Assembly (NCBI GenBank): GCA_910588505.1
Contig: CAJUPQ010000018.1
Location: 1 to 50,381, forward strand
Reading direction: 5' to 3'
Source of the DNA: an uncultured Hungatella sp.
GTDB taxonomy: Bacteria; Bacillota; Clostridia; Lachnospirales; Lachnospiraceae
DNA length: 50,381 nt
This document shows positions 8,819 through 16,704 of the stretch, in pieces (the first letter of the stretch is position 1; each line of letters opens with the position of its first letter). The notes beneath the pieces are model-generated. The model made no database searches. It was not told where the DNA came from and saw only the letters and a program-made list of their open reading frames with translations. Made by a program: the position numbers and the translations under genes.

Positions 8819-9316
8819 ATGCTATTTCTGATTGCTGTGAACCTCAGTACCTGCATTTCCAAGTTTGCCATATTCCTTCATAAAAATGGACAGGATGCCC
8901 TGCTTGTGGGAATGGAGCATTACTATGATCCCAATGATTTCAACCGGACCTTCTATATATAGTGACAGCAGCAAAACCGATGACCACCTGGCTGATATCC
9001 TGAAAGATGCTGATAAACTGTTGGAGATGTGCGGTCAGGACTTCGACGAGGTTACAGAATATCAGCTTTTGGTGCGATGCCTTTCCGAGCAGACCGTTGT
9101 CCAGGATGCGGTGCGCCGTCTCAAAGAAAAAGGAGAAGGCGGAATGGATTCATCCATGATGCAGAATCCTTCCGACCCAGACGCAACCTTCCGCAAAAAA
9201 GCCGGAAAAGAATATCGGGGATACGCAGCAAATGTCGAAGAATCCGTAGGTAAAAACGGTTCTATAGTTACTGACTATCAATTTGAGCAAAACACCTATT
9301 CCGACAGCCAGTTTCT
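8819..9316 (+). pseudogene. IS1182-like transposase relic
   Basis: Two frames together give the N-terminal third of an IS1182-type transposase: CISKFAIFLHKNGQDALLVG, then GMEHYYDPNDFNRTFY, and after a 2-base shift near 8960 YSDSSKTDDHLADILKDADK, EVTEYQLLVRCLSEQTV, GGMDSSMMQNPSDPDATFR and YSDSQFL. The rest of the transposase and both element ends are missing, and the sequence passes directly into a MATE transporter gene. I infer IS-mediated damage followed by deletion. Family assignment is from memory of transposase sequences, not a search. Confidence 0.7.
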
Positions 9317-9912
9317 TCTTAAATATCAGCTTAAACAGTAGCTTTTCGCGTTTCGGCGGAGATGTGGCCGTTGGGGCCATGACCATTATTTCTTCATGCA
9401 GCCAGTTGGTGACTCTGCCTTTGCAGGGAATCTGTCAGGGCGGGCAGCCGATTATGAGCTATAATTTTGGGGCTGGCAAAAAGGACCGGGTGAAGCAGTC
9501 GTTTGCGTGCCAGTTTTTGGCTTGTACGGGATATGCCACATTGCTGTGGGTTCTCTTTCTTATGATTCCCAGGGTATTTGGCAATATTTTCAGCAGCGAT
9601 TCTTCTCTGGTGGATTTTACGGTATGGGCTATGAGAAGCTATATGGCTGGAATCTTTTCCACAGGGGTACAGATTTCCTACCAGCAGACCTTTATGGCTC
9701 TGGGGCAGGCTAAGATCAGTTTGATTATGGCGTGTCTTAGAAAACTGGTGCTTCTGATTCCGTTGATTTTTGTTTTTCCCATGATTCTTTCCAATAAGGT
9801 GTTTGGCGTCTTTGTGGCGGAACCGGTCAGTAATATTCTGGCGGCGTCGGTTACGGCATTTATGCTGTTTTCGCGGCTCAACAGGATATTGGACCAGGGG
9901 GTTAAGGTTTAA
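9316..9912 (+). pseudogene. MATE-family transporter, C-terminal half only
   Basis: The frame reads LNSSFSRFGGDVAVGAMTI, then LPLQGICQGGQPIMSYNFGA (the signature of the second MATE repeat), followed by about five hydrophobic helices. A full MATE protein is about 450 aa with 12 helices; only about 198 aa remain. The missing N-terminal half is replaced by the transposase relic, with the junction near 9316. The frame is open from a TTG at 9283 but no proper ribosome site is visible. Family members export drugs or metabolites by cation antiport; this copy cannot do so. Confidence 0.8.
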
Positions 9913-9931
9913 AACAGGGAAGATAAAAAAG

Positions 9932-9977
9932 AAAAAGCCTGTAAATTTCCGGTGGCGGGATTTACAGGCCTTTTTAT
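9932..9977 (+). terminator. Intrinsic terminator after MATE relic
   Basis: A strong hairpin GCCTGTAAAT / ATTTACAGGC is preceded by A-rich sequence and followed by CTTTTTATTTT. The same hairpin sequence recurs at 24308-24349, so it is a recurrent terminator cassette in this genome. Confidence 0.88.
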
Positions 9978-10010
9978 TTTGTTGGGGATAAAGATGAGGG
10001 ATTTTTGACC

Positions 10011-10053
10011 CGTCATATATCTGTCATTTTAGGTACTTGGCGTGTGTTATGAT
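10011..10053 (+). promoter_or_regulatory. Shared promoter box, copy 1
   Basis: The layout is CGTC (10011), TGTC (10022), then TGT-TATGAT as an extended -10 (hexamer 10048-10053). The distance from CGTC to the -10 is 37 bp, exactly as in the copies at 17564 and 20774. The -35 position carries CATTTT, a poor match, so activation through the CGTC/TGTC direct repeat is likely. It would drive the gene at 10277 through a leader of about 215 nt containing the structured repeat. Confidence 0.62.
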
Positions 10054-10100
10054 TGCCATGTGCGGCGAAGATGTGGCGGAGATTAGGGGTAGTCGTTAAG

Positions 10101-10242
10101 GGAGATTTGCGCATTTACTGTGCTGACCGTACAACCCTATGCCGTTTTGGGAAACGAAGCGACAGCGGACATCCAGTGCATGGCGAAGTGATTTTCATGG
10201 CCAGATAGGTAACCATTCAAGGATTATCTGAACAGTTGCCAT
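10101..10242 (+). repeat. Dispersed structured intergenic repeat, copy 1
   Basis: This is the longest copy with its 5' hairpin intact. The 5' hairpin is GCGCA-tttac-TGTGC followed by TGACCGTAC. A middle part contains GATTTTCATGGCC, and a 3' hairpin (10208-10240) has the loop AGGATTATC. The same blocks occur at 19815-19892, 21480-21512 and 38822-38930. It holds no reading frame. It could be a MITE-like element or a structured RNA leader. It fills most of the 364-bp gap before the gene at 10277. Confidence 0.65.
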
Positions 10243-10276
10243 TATGAAATAATGATGGAGAACAGGAGGAAATTCA

Positions 10277-11242
10277 ATGAAGGAAAACCAAGGTTTACGT
10301 GCGGAATTTAATATTTATGACTGGATTCTGTCTAAGGAAATTCGGGAGTATTGGAAGAAAAAGCCTCCTTTGCCTCCAGGGGAACAGGCGCAAATTATTT
10401 TCACGGCTTACAGGCCCATAGAGGATAAGCTGCAGGCGCTTATGGAGATTTTGGAAAAGGCCGGGGAATGCGAGGAGAGGGAAGAGCTGGAGCAGGCGGT
10501 GTGCTATTACAAAGTTGCCATGGAACGGATGAAGCCGGGAGAAAAAGCTTTTACAGGGGAAAGGGGGGAGAGCCCAAAGGATATCTGGACAGTGGAAACC
10601 TATGAGTATGAAAATAGAATGGGAAGTTTAGAGGGGAAACATGATTTGACGGCGTTTTATTTGTTCTATTCTTTTGAGGCGGCAAAACAATGGATAGGGA
10701 GTTTGAAGTATGAGGATGAAAGTGTAGAACACTGTGTCTGCAAATGGATTCTGGGGAAGGAGAAGCCAAAGGATGTGCTGGAATGTACATTAAGGATGGT
10801 GGGAGGCCAACTTTGTACCATAGATGTGTACATGGATGATTACAGGAGAATGACGTTCTCCCATGACAGACGCCTTCCCTATGGTATTCCGTTTTCCATT
10901 GGGGATTTGGTGAAATTGGACGGGCCTGTTTTTTCGGAACCTTTGTTTGGCGTATGGTGCGGGGAATACGGATTTGACGGGTGCTGGTATAACTACATGG
11001 GGTATATGGAGAGCTGGGAGAGTGATAAAATGCCGGTTTATGGGGTGCGGAATATGGGATATCATCAGGTGGACGGAGTGGGACCGCTTAGCGTTCTGGA
11101 CTGGCTTTCTTCGGCGTCCGGGGAGGAATTGCCGGATGAGCAGAGGAAGCTGGGAGAGATCTCAGAGAAAATCAGCAGGATAAGGGAGCAGAGAGGGGAG
11201 GTAGAGGCGGCGAAAAGGTTCAGGGAGGTTTTTGGGATGTGA
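10277..11242 (+). CDS. Uncharacterised protein, paralogue of the gene at 17632
   Basis: This is a 321-aa soluble protein without signal peptide or membrane segment. The N-terminal block (YDWILSKEIREYW, then RPIEDKLQALMEIL) matches SRWIYSPDIATWL and RTLEDKLEGLRRL in the protein at 17632. Both end with a region that reads like a substrate-binding or beta-rich domain with many Trp and Tyr (for example EYGFDGCWYNYMGYME). The ATG has AGGAGG 8 bp upstream. It is served by the shared promoter box at 10011. I do not recognise a catalytic motif. It belongs with the accessory island genes up to 22 kb. Confidence 0.75.
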   Translation: MKENQGLRAEFNIYDWILSKEIREYWKKKPPLPPGEQAQIIFTAYRPIEDKLQALMEILEKAGECEEREELEQAVCYYKVAMERMKPGEKAFTGERGESPKDIWTVETYEYENRMGSLEGKHDLTAFYLFYSFEAAKQWIGSLKYEDESVEHCVCKWILGKEKPKDVLECTLRMVGGQLCTIDVYMDDYRRMTFSHDRRLPYGIPFSIGDLVKLDGPVFSEPLFGVWCGEYGFDGCWYNYMGYMESWESDKMPVYGVRNMGYHQVDGVGPLSVLDWLSSASGEELPDEQRKLGEISEKISRIREQRGEVEAAKRFREVFGM

Positions 11243-11352
11243 TTTGGAGCGAAATGTGGCGGGGATGAAAGGGAATGGTTCAGGGAAGGGGGATTGTGCC
11301 GGCGGTTCAGTACAAATTGGTCTGGAGGTTATATAATAGAAAGCGGCTGTTT

Positions 11353-11691
11353 TTACATTTCCTCAATATGACCAGCCAGTATTCTTACGGTACGCCAGAA
11401 CTGGCTTCTTTTGGCAGGGTCGGTTCCTTTTAAGAACGAGGCAATCTCCGGGGGTAGGGCGGTTTCCTGTTCCATGCGGTCAAAGAGCAGGGAGTCGGCG
11501 CTGATGCCCAGTACGGATGCGATTCTGAAAAGGCTTTCTACAGATAGTTTTCGGGAACCGCGCTCGATGTGGCCTACAAAAGAGGTTGACAAATCACAGG
11601 CCTCACCCAGTTGTTCCTGGGTCAGACCTATCTGCTCCCGTTGTCTGCGGATTCTTGCGCCGATTTCAAGATAATTGATGGAATCGTTCAT
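11353..11691 (-). CDS. XRE-family helix-turn-helix regulator
   Basis: The 112-aa protein has an N-terminal XRE HTH at residues 9-63: IGARIRRQREQIGLTQEQL, then LSTSFVGHIERGSRKLSVE and LFRIASVLGIS. The C-terminal part is helical and probably serves dimerisation. The gene is transcribed divergently from the HTH gene at 11820; the 128-bp gap between the two starts is AT-rich and can hold both promoters. Its role as regulator of the flanking island genes is inferred from position only. Confidence 0.85.
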   Translation of the reverse strand: MNDSINYLEIGARIRRQREQIGLTQEQLGEACDLSTSFVGHIERGSRKLSVESLFRIASVLGISADSLLFDRMEQETALPPEIASFLKGTDPAKRSQFWRTVRILAGHIEEM

Positions 11692-11747
11692 GAAAACCTC
11701 CTTAAACCAATATACCTTTCCCTGTTAGTATACACGGATAAAAAGAC

Positions 11748-11775
11748 TTGATAAATGAACTAAAAGAAGTATTAT
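11748..11775 (+). promoter_or_regulatory. Candidate sigma-A promoter for the gene at 11820
   Basis: TTGATA (11748-11753) and TATTAT (11770-11775) are separated by 16 bp in an AT-rich divergent intergenic region, with the start codon about 45 bp downstream. Confidence 0.45.
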
Positions 11776-11819
11776 ATAAACTATAAGAATTCTTAGAGAA
11801 AGGCGAACAGGAGGCGCTG

Positions 11820-12236
11820 ATGAAAAAGAATACGGAGGAACTGGTAAATGAGATTATTGAGGGGAAGAATATGGCAGAATATCTTGCCTCCAATGCAGAG
11901 GAATTTTTGGATATTTCCCTTTGCGCCCATCTGAAGGAACTGCTGAAAAGAAAGGGGATGCGGGTGTCTCAGGTGGCTGACAGGTCCAATAAGGGGGAGT
12001 ACATTTACCAGGTGTTTCGGGGAATTAAAAATCCGGGCAGGGATGTGGTCCTGTGCATTGCGTTGGCCATGAAGCTGGATTTGGAGGAAACTCAACATTT
12101 GCTTCGGATTGGACGTATGGTCTGTCTGGATGCGAGAAACAGAAGGGACTCTATGGTTATATTCGGGATTGTGCGGGGGATTTCCGTGGCAGAGGTCAAT
12201 GATATTCTTTATGAGTTCGGCGAGGATTGTTTATAG
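11820..12236 (+). CDS. HTH (XRE-like) protein of the accessory island
   Basis: The 138-aa protein has a central helix-turn-helix: LKELLKRKGMRVSQVADRSN, then GEYIYQVFRGIKNPGRDVVL and CIALAMKLDLEETQHLLRIG, an XRE-like domain at residues 38-98. The C-terminal segment repeats an Asp-Asp-rich helix pattern. The gene starts after AGGAGG and is followed by three small genes in the same direction. It differs from the divergent XRE protein at 11353 in lacking a classic TQ..LA helix. A regulatory role for the downstream genes is likely but not shown. Confidence 0.75.
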   Translation: MKKNTEELVNEIIEGKNMAEYLASNAEEFLDISLCAHLKELLKRKGMRVSQVADRSNKGEYIYQVFRGIKNPGRDVVLCIALAMKLDLEETQHLLRIGRMVCLDARNRRDSMVIFGIVRGISVAEVNDILYEFGEDCL

Positions 12237-12266
12237 GAAGAACGCTTGTGAAACGGAGGAATCTTT

Positions 12267-12704
12267 ATGGAGAGAATCAGAATGGAAAACGGAAAGAAAA
12301 TGGAAGAAATTTTAAAGGCTGTAGGTCCTGCCGGGGCTACAATCAAGAAAGAGGGGCAATGGGATTTTGCGGTTTATATTGAGGATGAGGATGACGAATC
12401 TATCTTGATTGAAATGTGTGAGAAGAAGGATTACAAGGGCGATCTGATTATGGACCCTTATATGAGAATTTGTCTGGAAAAGGACAAAGACGGTCATATT
12501 ACCCAGGCAATCCCCAAGGCTTATCAGTCGGATAGTCTGGTTATGGGGAGAACGGATATCAATGAAAAGGGAGAGATTTTTTTGAATTTGAAGCTGATGG
12601 AGACTAAGCCGGGGGAATTGGACCGGAGATTGGAGAGCTGGCTCCATTCCATTGACGGGATTGGTTATCTCACAGAGCCGGATAAGATTATATTTCATGA
12701 GTAA
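12267..12704 (+). CDS. Hypothetical acidic protein, DUF6908-like at best
   Basis: This 145-aa soluble, acidic protein (DEDDES near residue 45) has a central segment YKGDLIMDPYMRICLEK that loosely recalls the DUF6908 pattern of a Gly-Asp-Leu followed by DPxM. That resemblance is weak and from memory. The start is supported by GGAGGA. It lies 30 bp after the HTH gene and before a 72-aa gene, so it is probably an operon member. No catalytic residues are recognised. Confidence 0.65.
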   Translation: MERIRMENGKKMEEILKAVGPAGATIKKEGQWDFAVYIEDEDDESILIEMCEKKDYKGDLIMDPYMRICLEKDKDGHITQAIPKAYQSDSLVMGRTDINEKGEIFLNLKLMETKPGELDRRLESWLHSIDGIGYLTEPDKIIFHE

Positions 12705-12775
12705 ATTTTTATGTGTGCCCGGCGGCAAACTTGTAAGGAAAAGAAAACGTATATGGAGGGCTTTACTATGAGTGT

Positions 12776-12994
12776 ATGCACGATTACCTGGGCCTGGAGT
12801 ATTATACCGGCCCTCTGGACGGGAAGAAGAGGATATTGAAGGCGGTAAGCAATTATTTGAAAGGCGAGATTGATTTGACCCTGGCGCTTAATGCCTATTA
12901 TTTAATCATGTGTGAAGAGAATGCAAAGAGGAATAAAAGACGCAAGAATATTACGGATGAGGGGTTGAGGCTTGCGGGGCTTTTGGATGGATGA
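12776..12994 (+). CDS. Small hypothetical protein, uncertain start
   Basis: The 72-aa protein opens YLGLEYYTGPLDGKKRIL and has a Lys/Arg-rich C-terminus (KRNKRRKN). The best ribosome site (GGAGG, 12755-12759) is spaced for an ATG at 12768, but that ATG is in another frame and stops after 23 codons. The coding frame starts at ATG 12776, 16 bp from the site. Either translation starts at a non-ideal distance or a small indel has broken the first codons. The function is unknown. Confidence 0.55.
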   Translation: MHDYLGLEYYTGPLDGKKRILKAVSNYLKGEIDLTLALNAYYLIMCEENAKRNKRRKNITDEGLRLAGLLDG

Positions 12995-13022
12995 TGATAC
13001 GTATACTATAAGTAGTGTTATA

Positions 13023-13051
13023 TTGACTAAAAGAATTATAAATGCTATGCT
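13023..13051 (+). promoter_or_regulatory. Sigma-A promoter before the TM2 gene
   Basis: TTGACT (13023-13028), a 17-bp spacer and TATGCT (13046-13051) precede the GGAGGG site at 13071. This would allow the TM2-protein gene to be expressed independently of the upstream small genes. Confidence 0.6.
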
Positions 13052-13085
13052 TATGGAAGATTGAGAGACAGGAGGGTATGTGGAA

Positions 13086-13841
13086 ATGGCTAATTTTTTG
13101 GCTGCGTTTTTTCTGGGATTTTTTGGGGTACATCGGTTTATGCAGAAAAAATATGTGACAGGATTTATCTGGCTTTTTACTTTTGGATTATTTGGGATTG
13201 GATGGTTTGTGGATGTGTGTATTGCCTTTTACCAGATGGTTAAGGGGGGAGATAAAAAGGGGGATAAAGCAGGAGAGACGGGGCAGGCGAATCCGGCAGG
13301 AGCAGGGCAGACAGGGCAGGTGGTTCAGTCCAAGGCAGGGCAAAGTAGGCAGCAGGCGGCGGGGCAGGTGGTTCAGACCCAGGCAGGGCAAAGAGGGCAG
13401 CAGGCGACGGGGCAGAGGATTCAGGCTGGTCATTCTCAAACATCCGGGCAGACGGGAGATAGTGGGAAAAAAGGATTTTGGGCGGAGATGAAAGAAAAGG
13501 CGATTAAGAACAGACAGGAAGCTGCGATACGGGCCGCATATAAAAAGGAAGAAGAGAAGCGGAAACCTAAGATTAAAAAGATCAGGCACACCAGGCCATT
13601 TACGCCCCAGGAACAGCAGACGATTGATATGTTAGAGATGGAAATCAGAAAGATGGAAAGCGACTATAGAAATAATAGAACAGACTATTCGGGTATTAGT
13701 AGTTTGAGGAGCCAGAAGTTCGATATTGAAAGAAGAGCCGAATGGTACGAAACCATAGAACTTCCTCCTGAGGTGGACCCTGATACTCCCATTTATGTGG
13801 ATGAGGAGGCCATCCGCAACAGTATTACAGGATTATTTTAA
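13086..13841 (+). CDS. TM2-domain membrane protein with Gln/Gly-rich linker
   Basis: Residues 1-55 form a TM2 domain: two membrane helices with the signature GFFGVHRFMQKKYVTG between them and GIGWFVDVCIAF in the second helix. A low-complexity linker of about 75 residues follows, built of imperfect GQ-V-Q-T-Q-A-G-Q-R-G-Q-Q units. A charged Lys/Glu helical region and an acidic C-terminus (PPEVDPDTPIY) complete the protein. ATG 13086 is 10 bp from GGAGG; a GTG two codons earlier is the alternative. TM2 proteins are of unknown biochemical function. The large soluble tail would lie on one side of the membrane and could recruit island partners. Confidence 0.8.
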   Translation: MANFLAAFFLGFFGVHRFMQKKYVTGFIWLFTFGLFGIGWFVDVCIAFYQMVKGGDKKGDKAGETGQANPAGAGQTGQVVQSKAGQSRQQAAGQVVQTQAGQRGQQATGQRIQAGHSQTSGQTGDSGKKGFWAEMKEKAIKNRQEAAIRAAYKKEEEKRKPKIKKIRHTRPFTPQEQQTIDMLEMEIRKMESDYRNNRTDYSGISSLRSQKFDIERRAEWYETIELPPEVDPDTPIYVDEEAIRNSITGLF

Positions 13842-13888
13842 TATGGAACAAGGTTTTACTTATCATAAGGGACGGGGAGGATGGGATA

Positions 13889-14542
13889 TTGGACAGGGAA
13901 GTGGTACGGCGTAAGATTAAAAGTCTTTTGGCTTTAGCGGAGAGTGATAATGAGAATGAGGCTTTGGCCGCTGTCCAGGCGGCCAGAAATCTTATGATGA
14001 AATACCATATTTCTATGGGAGAAAATGAGTGGAAAGAGGACATAAAAAAGGGGGTAGTGATAAAGGAGCTGCGATTTAGAAGCATCCCCCTTAACCAGCA
14101 TCATTTAATGCTGGCTGCGGCTTTGTCAGAGAATTTTCGGTGCAGGAATTTTTACCGGCAGAAACCTGTTTCCTGTATTTGTTTTGTTGGGTTTGAGGAA
14201 GATGCCCATGCTGTTTTGATGCTGATGGAGTATCTGGTTCGGTTCATGGAACAGGGGGCAAAGGCATACAGGGGGAACAGGAGTCAGGAAATTTCATGGA
14301 GAGACGGATTTTGTGTGGGGGTTTACGTATCATTTAAAGAACAGGACAGGGAGGAGAAGGGATATGAGATTATGACGGCTATCCCCCGGGAGGTAAATGA
14401 TGCATTTGGAAAGTTGAGGCTCAAAGAAGGAGCCAGAACCAGGCGGGCGGATTACAGGGCTTCGGATGGAGCGGCTTTTTCTTGCGGGGAGATGAGCGGG
14501 AGAAAGTCAGTCGATGGTCGGAGCATTTCCAGGGATTGTTAG
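13889..14542 (+). CDS. DUF2786-domain protein
   Basis: Of the 217 aa, residues 4-42 read VVRRKIKSLLALAESDNENE and AVQAARNLMMKYHI, the helical DUF2786 signature seen in phage-linked and accessory proteins. The central part is mixed alpha/beta. The C-terminus (EGARTRRADYRASDGAAFSCGE) is where relatives carry a short conserved Gly/Asp motif. The start is TTG at 13889 with GGGAGG 8 bp upstream. It follows the TM2 gene by 47 bp and stops exactly at the 28-bp palindrome. The molecular role is unknown. Confidence 0.75.
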   Translation: MDREVVRRKIKSLLALAESDNENEALAAVQAARNLMMKYHISMGENEWKEDIKKGVVIKELRFRSIPLNQHHLMLAAALSENFRCRNFYRQKPVSCICFVGFEEDAHAVLMLMEYLVRFMEQGAKAYRGNRSQEISWRDGFCVGVYVSFKEQDREEKGYEIMTAIPREVNDAFGKLRLKEGARTRRADYRASDGAAFSCGEMSGRKSVDGRSISRDC

Positions 14543-14569
14543 AGCGTGTTTGAAGCTTCAAACACGCTC
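14542..14569. repeat. Perfect 28-bp palindrome
   Basis: GAGCGTGTTTGAAG is followed immediately by its exact reverse complement, centred on a HindIII site (AAGCTT). It begins on the last base of the DUF2786 stop codon. As RNA it forms a 12-bp-plus hairpin without a T tract, so it may be a terminator of the non-canonical kind, an mRNA 3' stabiliser or a protein-binding site. Confidence 0.85.
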
Positions 14570-14606
14570 CAGAGTATTCTGATACGCTAAGGGGAGATTC
14601 TTGAAA

Positions 14607-15032
14607 ATGAGCGAACCTATTTCAAAGGGTATTTTCTGGTTTATCTGTGGATTCAATGAAATGGATGAGTGCGATTTTTCGGAGACAGAACTGATTGCTT
14701 TTCCTGTGTCATGTGGCAGGGATGGGAGAGTGACAGGGGATTGGGATTTTAATTCCAAAAGGGAGAATGCATATAATCATAAAAAAACATGGACGTCTTT
14801 TGTAAAACACCGAAAAGATTTAAGAAAATATGGATGGAACTATTTTCCAAGGGGGAAGGTTGAAATATCAGGCGGAAGAGCGTTTTTGTATGTGAATATC
14901 AATATGATCAGGTATGAGAATTTTAAACGGGATATTATGGACAGGTTTCATTTGGACGGGCTTGCTGTCAGGGTGATTGTGGATAATTCCAGGCATTATT
15001 ATTGTCATGAAGATGGTAAGGGTATACAATAA
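14607..15032 (+). CDS. Uncharacterised 141-aa protein
   Basis: This soluble protein opens SEPISKGIFWFICGFNEMDE and is rich in aromatic residues and Arg/Lys in its second half (KTWTSFVKHRKDLRKYGWN, FPRGKVEISG, FLYVNINMIRYENFKRDIM). The pattern suggests a compact alpha/beta domain. GGGGAG lies 10 bp before ATG 14607; a TTG at 14601 is the alternative. It is separated from the next gene by 43 bp and probably co-transcribed with the metallophosphatase. I do not recognise the family. Confidence 0.65.
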   Translation: MSEPISKGIFWFICGFNEMDECDFSETELIAFPVSCGRDGRVTGDWDFNSKRENAYNHKKTWTSFVKHRKDLRKYGWNYFPRGKVEISGGRAFLYVNINMIRYENFKRDIMDRFHLDGLAVRVIVDNSRHYYCHEDGKGIQ

Positions 15033-15075
15033 TCTATGGAAGCATGCTCTGGAAGCTGTTTGGAGGTAATTGTGG

Positions 15076-15861
15076 ATGAGTACATATGTTATGACAGATA
15101 TTCATGGGCATTTTGACGCTATGAAACGTATGCTTGATAAAATCGGATTTTCTAAAGAGGACAGGCTGATCTGTGCAGGCGATTATATTGACAGAGGGCC
15201 AAACAGTTACGAGATGCTTCGATGGATAGAAAGTCCAGGGGGAAATATCATTCTGGTGAGAGGAAACCATGATGAGGAATTTCGCTATTGTGTGGAAGCT
15301 ATGGGAATGATTTTTCAGAAATGCGGGCTGGATACTGCCAGTATGGAGGATACCCTGTCTGTGTATGGGACAATCAGAAAGATGACTTCCTATTTTGATC
15401 TGTATGGGACTATAGGAAATCTTGTTAAGGAAAGGAGGACGGCGTTTGAGCAGTTGTCAGTGTGGGCGGGGTGCATCGGGAAAATGCCCTATTATTATGA
15501 AACTGTGATGAACGGGAGAAGGTGTATCGTTGTCCATGGCGGGTATATTGAAAGTCTTGAATGTCTGGAAGGACTGGATACGGATGGTTCTTATGACTCA
15601 TTGGAGGACTTTTATCTGAAAGCAAGGGATGACGCTTATAGGTACGGAGGTGTGGAACATGGGATGATTCTTGCGGGACATACTCCCACTACGGCAAGGT
15701 ATGAACTGCCGTTTAATTATGGAAATGTTTACCGGGTTTATGATGAAGAGATGGATTGTATTTTTTATGATTTGGACTGCGGTTATGGGTTTAAAGGCGT
15801 TTTGCCGGAAGCGAAGCTGGCTTGTTTGAGGCTGGAAGATGAGAGGGTATTTTATATTTAA
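15076..15861 (+). CDS. PP2A/PP1-like metallophosphoesterase
   Basis: The 261-aa calcineurin-like phosphoesterase has the full metal-binding set: MTDIHGHFDAM (D-x-H), AGDYIDRGPNS (GDxxDRG), VRGNHDEE (GNHD), VVHGGYIE and LAGHTPT. This order is that of bacterial serine/threonine protein phosphatases of the PrpA/PrpE type and of diadenosine tetraphosphatase relatives. GGAGG is 9 bp before ATG 15076. Within the island it is the one gene with a confidently predicted enzymatic activity, likely removing phosphate from a protein or a nucleotide. The substrate is unknown. Confidence 0.88.
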   Translation: MSTYVMTDIHGHFDAMKRMLDKIGFSKEDRLICAGDYIDRGPNSYEMLRWIESPGGNIILVRGNHDEEFRYCVEAMGMIFQKCGLDTASMEDTLSVYGTIRKMTSYFDLYGTIGNLVKERRTAFEQLSVWAGCIGKMPYYYETVMNGRRCIVVHGGYIESLECLEGLDTDGSYDSLEDFYLKARDDAYRYGGVEHGMILAGHTPTTARYELPFNYGNVYRVYDEEMDCIFYDLDCGYGFKGVLPEAKLACLRLEDERVFYI

Positions 15862-15915
15862 AATCTTTTGACAGACACAGAGAAAAGAAATGGAAATTAT
15901 GATGGAGAAGATATT

Positions 15916-16704
15916 GTGAAGAGATGGCTGGAGGATGTCAGACGTGACGCAATCTGCAAATTGAGGAAAGTTACATATGAAGGGAAGAAGCTGGAAGATG
16001 CGGTGGATGGGATTATGGAGCTTTATGATATTAGCAGAGCAAGGGGGCTGGTCGCGCTGGAAGAGGCGGCAGAAGAGGCAGAGTCAGATTTTTTGAAACA
16101 TTTGATTTTGCTGACGGCAAATGAGGTCAGCCCCAAACTGACCGTCGAAATCGCAACCAATGAATATTGGACAAATGAGCCTGAAGGCGTGGATGCCATG
16201 GTGGATTATATGTGTTTAAGAGGAATGATAGGTATTCAAAAGCGGGAAAGTAAGGAAATGCTCATGAATGTTCTGTTAAGTCTGATGCCCGCTAAACAGC
16301 GAAAAGAATATGAGAAGCTGACATGTGAGCGAAAAGAGGAACAGGAACGGCTGCATAAAAAAGAGATTAGGGAAAGACTTTCTGCTATGTGTCCAACATT
16401 CAAACATAAGGAAGTGTCAGAAGCGGTACAACTGCTTGGGAATAAAATGAATGAATTACCGGATATATGTATACAGAGATTGGTACGTGATGTAGACGGT
16501 CATGATTTGGCCGGCTGTGTATATGCTTTTGACCAGGGAACACGGACAAGGGTTCTTAAGAATCTTAGTACACGGTATAGAGATGCGGTGGAAGAGGAAG
16601 CGGTGAAATGGCCGTTTTTTGATGAAGGAAATTTGGTCGCCAGTGTTAATAAAGTGATTAATACAATTGGAATTTTGAGGGAGAGAGGGGAATTTGTGTT
16701 ATGA
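15916..16704 (+). CDS. Soluble MotA-like/FliG-like two-part protein
   Basis: No membrane helix is seen. Near the N-terminus ARGLVALEEAAEEAESDFLK and the segment that follows (NEVSPKLTVEIATNEYW) match the cytoplasmic segment of MotA-type stators (R-x-GLLALEE...FLK...D..PE...EI...E). The C-terminal 85 residues (IQRLVRDVDGHDLAGCVYAF, VLKNLSTRYRDAVEEE, VINTIGILRERGEF) match the FliG pattern of ILREVD..DLA.AL, NLSKRA and IV..IR.LEE.GEI. No flagellar gene is present in the window. The GTG at 15916 has GGAG 8 bp upstream; a TTG at 15868 would add 16 residues but lacks a site. Homology is from motif reading, and function is unknown. Confidence 0.7.
   Translation: MKRWLEDVRRDAICKLRKVTYEGKKLEDAVDGIMELYDISRARGLVALEEAAEEAESDFLKHLILLTANEVSPKLTVEIATNEYWTNEPEGVDAMVDYMCLRGMIGIQKRESKEMLMNVLLSLMPAKQRKEYEKLTCERKEEQERLHKKEIRERLSAMCPTFKHKEVSEAVQLLGNKMNELPDICIQRLVRDVDGHDLAGCVYAFDQGTRTRVLKNLSTRYRDAVEEEAVKWPFFDEGNLVASVNKVINTIGILRERGEFVL

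Noticed and set aside
10101..10242. Known riboswitch or group II intron piece
   Set aside because: The repeat does not show a riboswitch core that I recognise, and there is no domain V type hairpin or intron protein.
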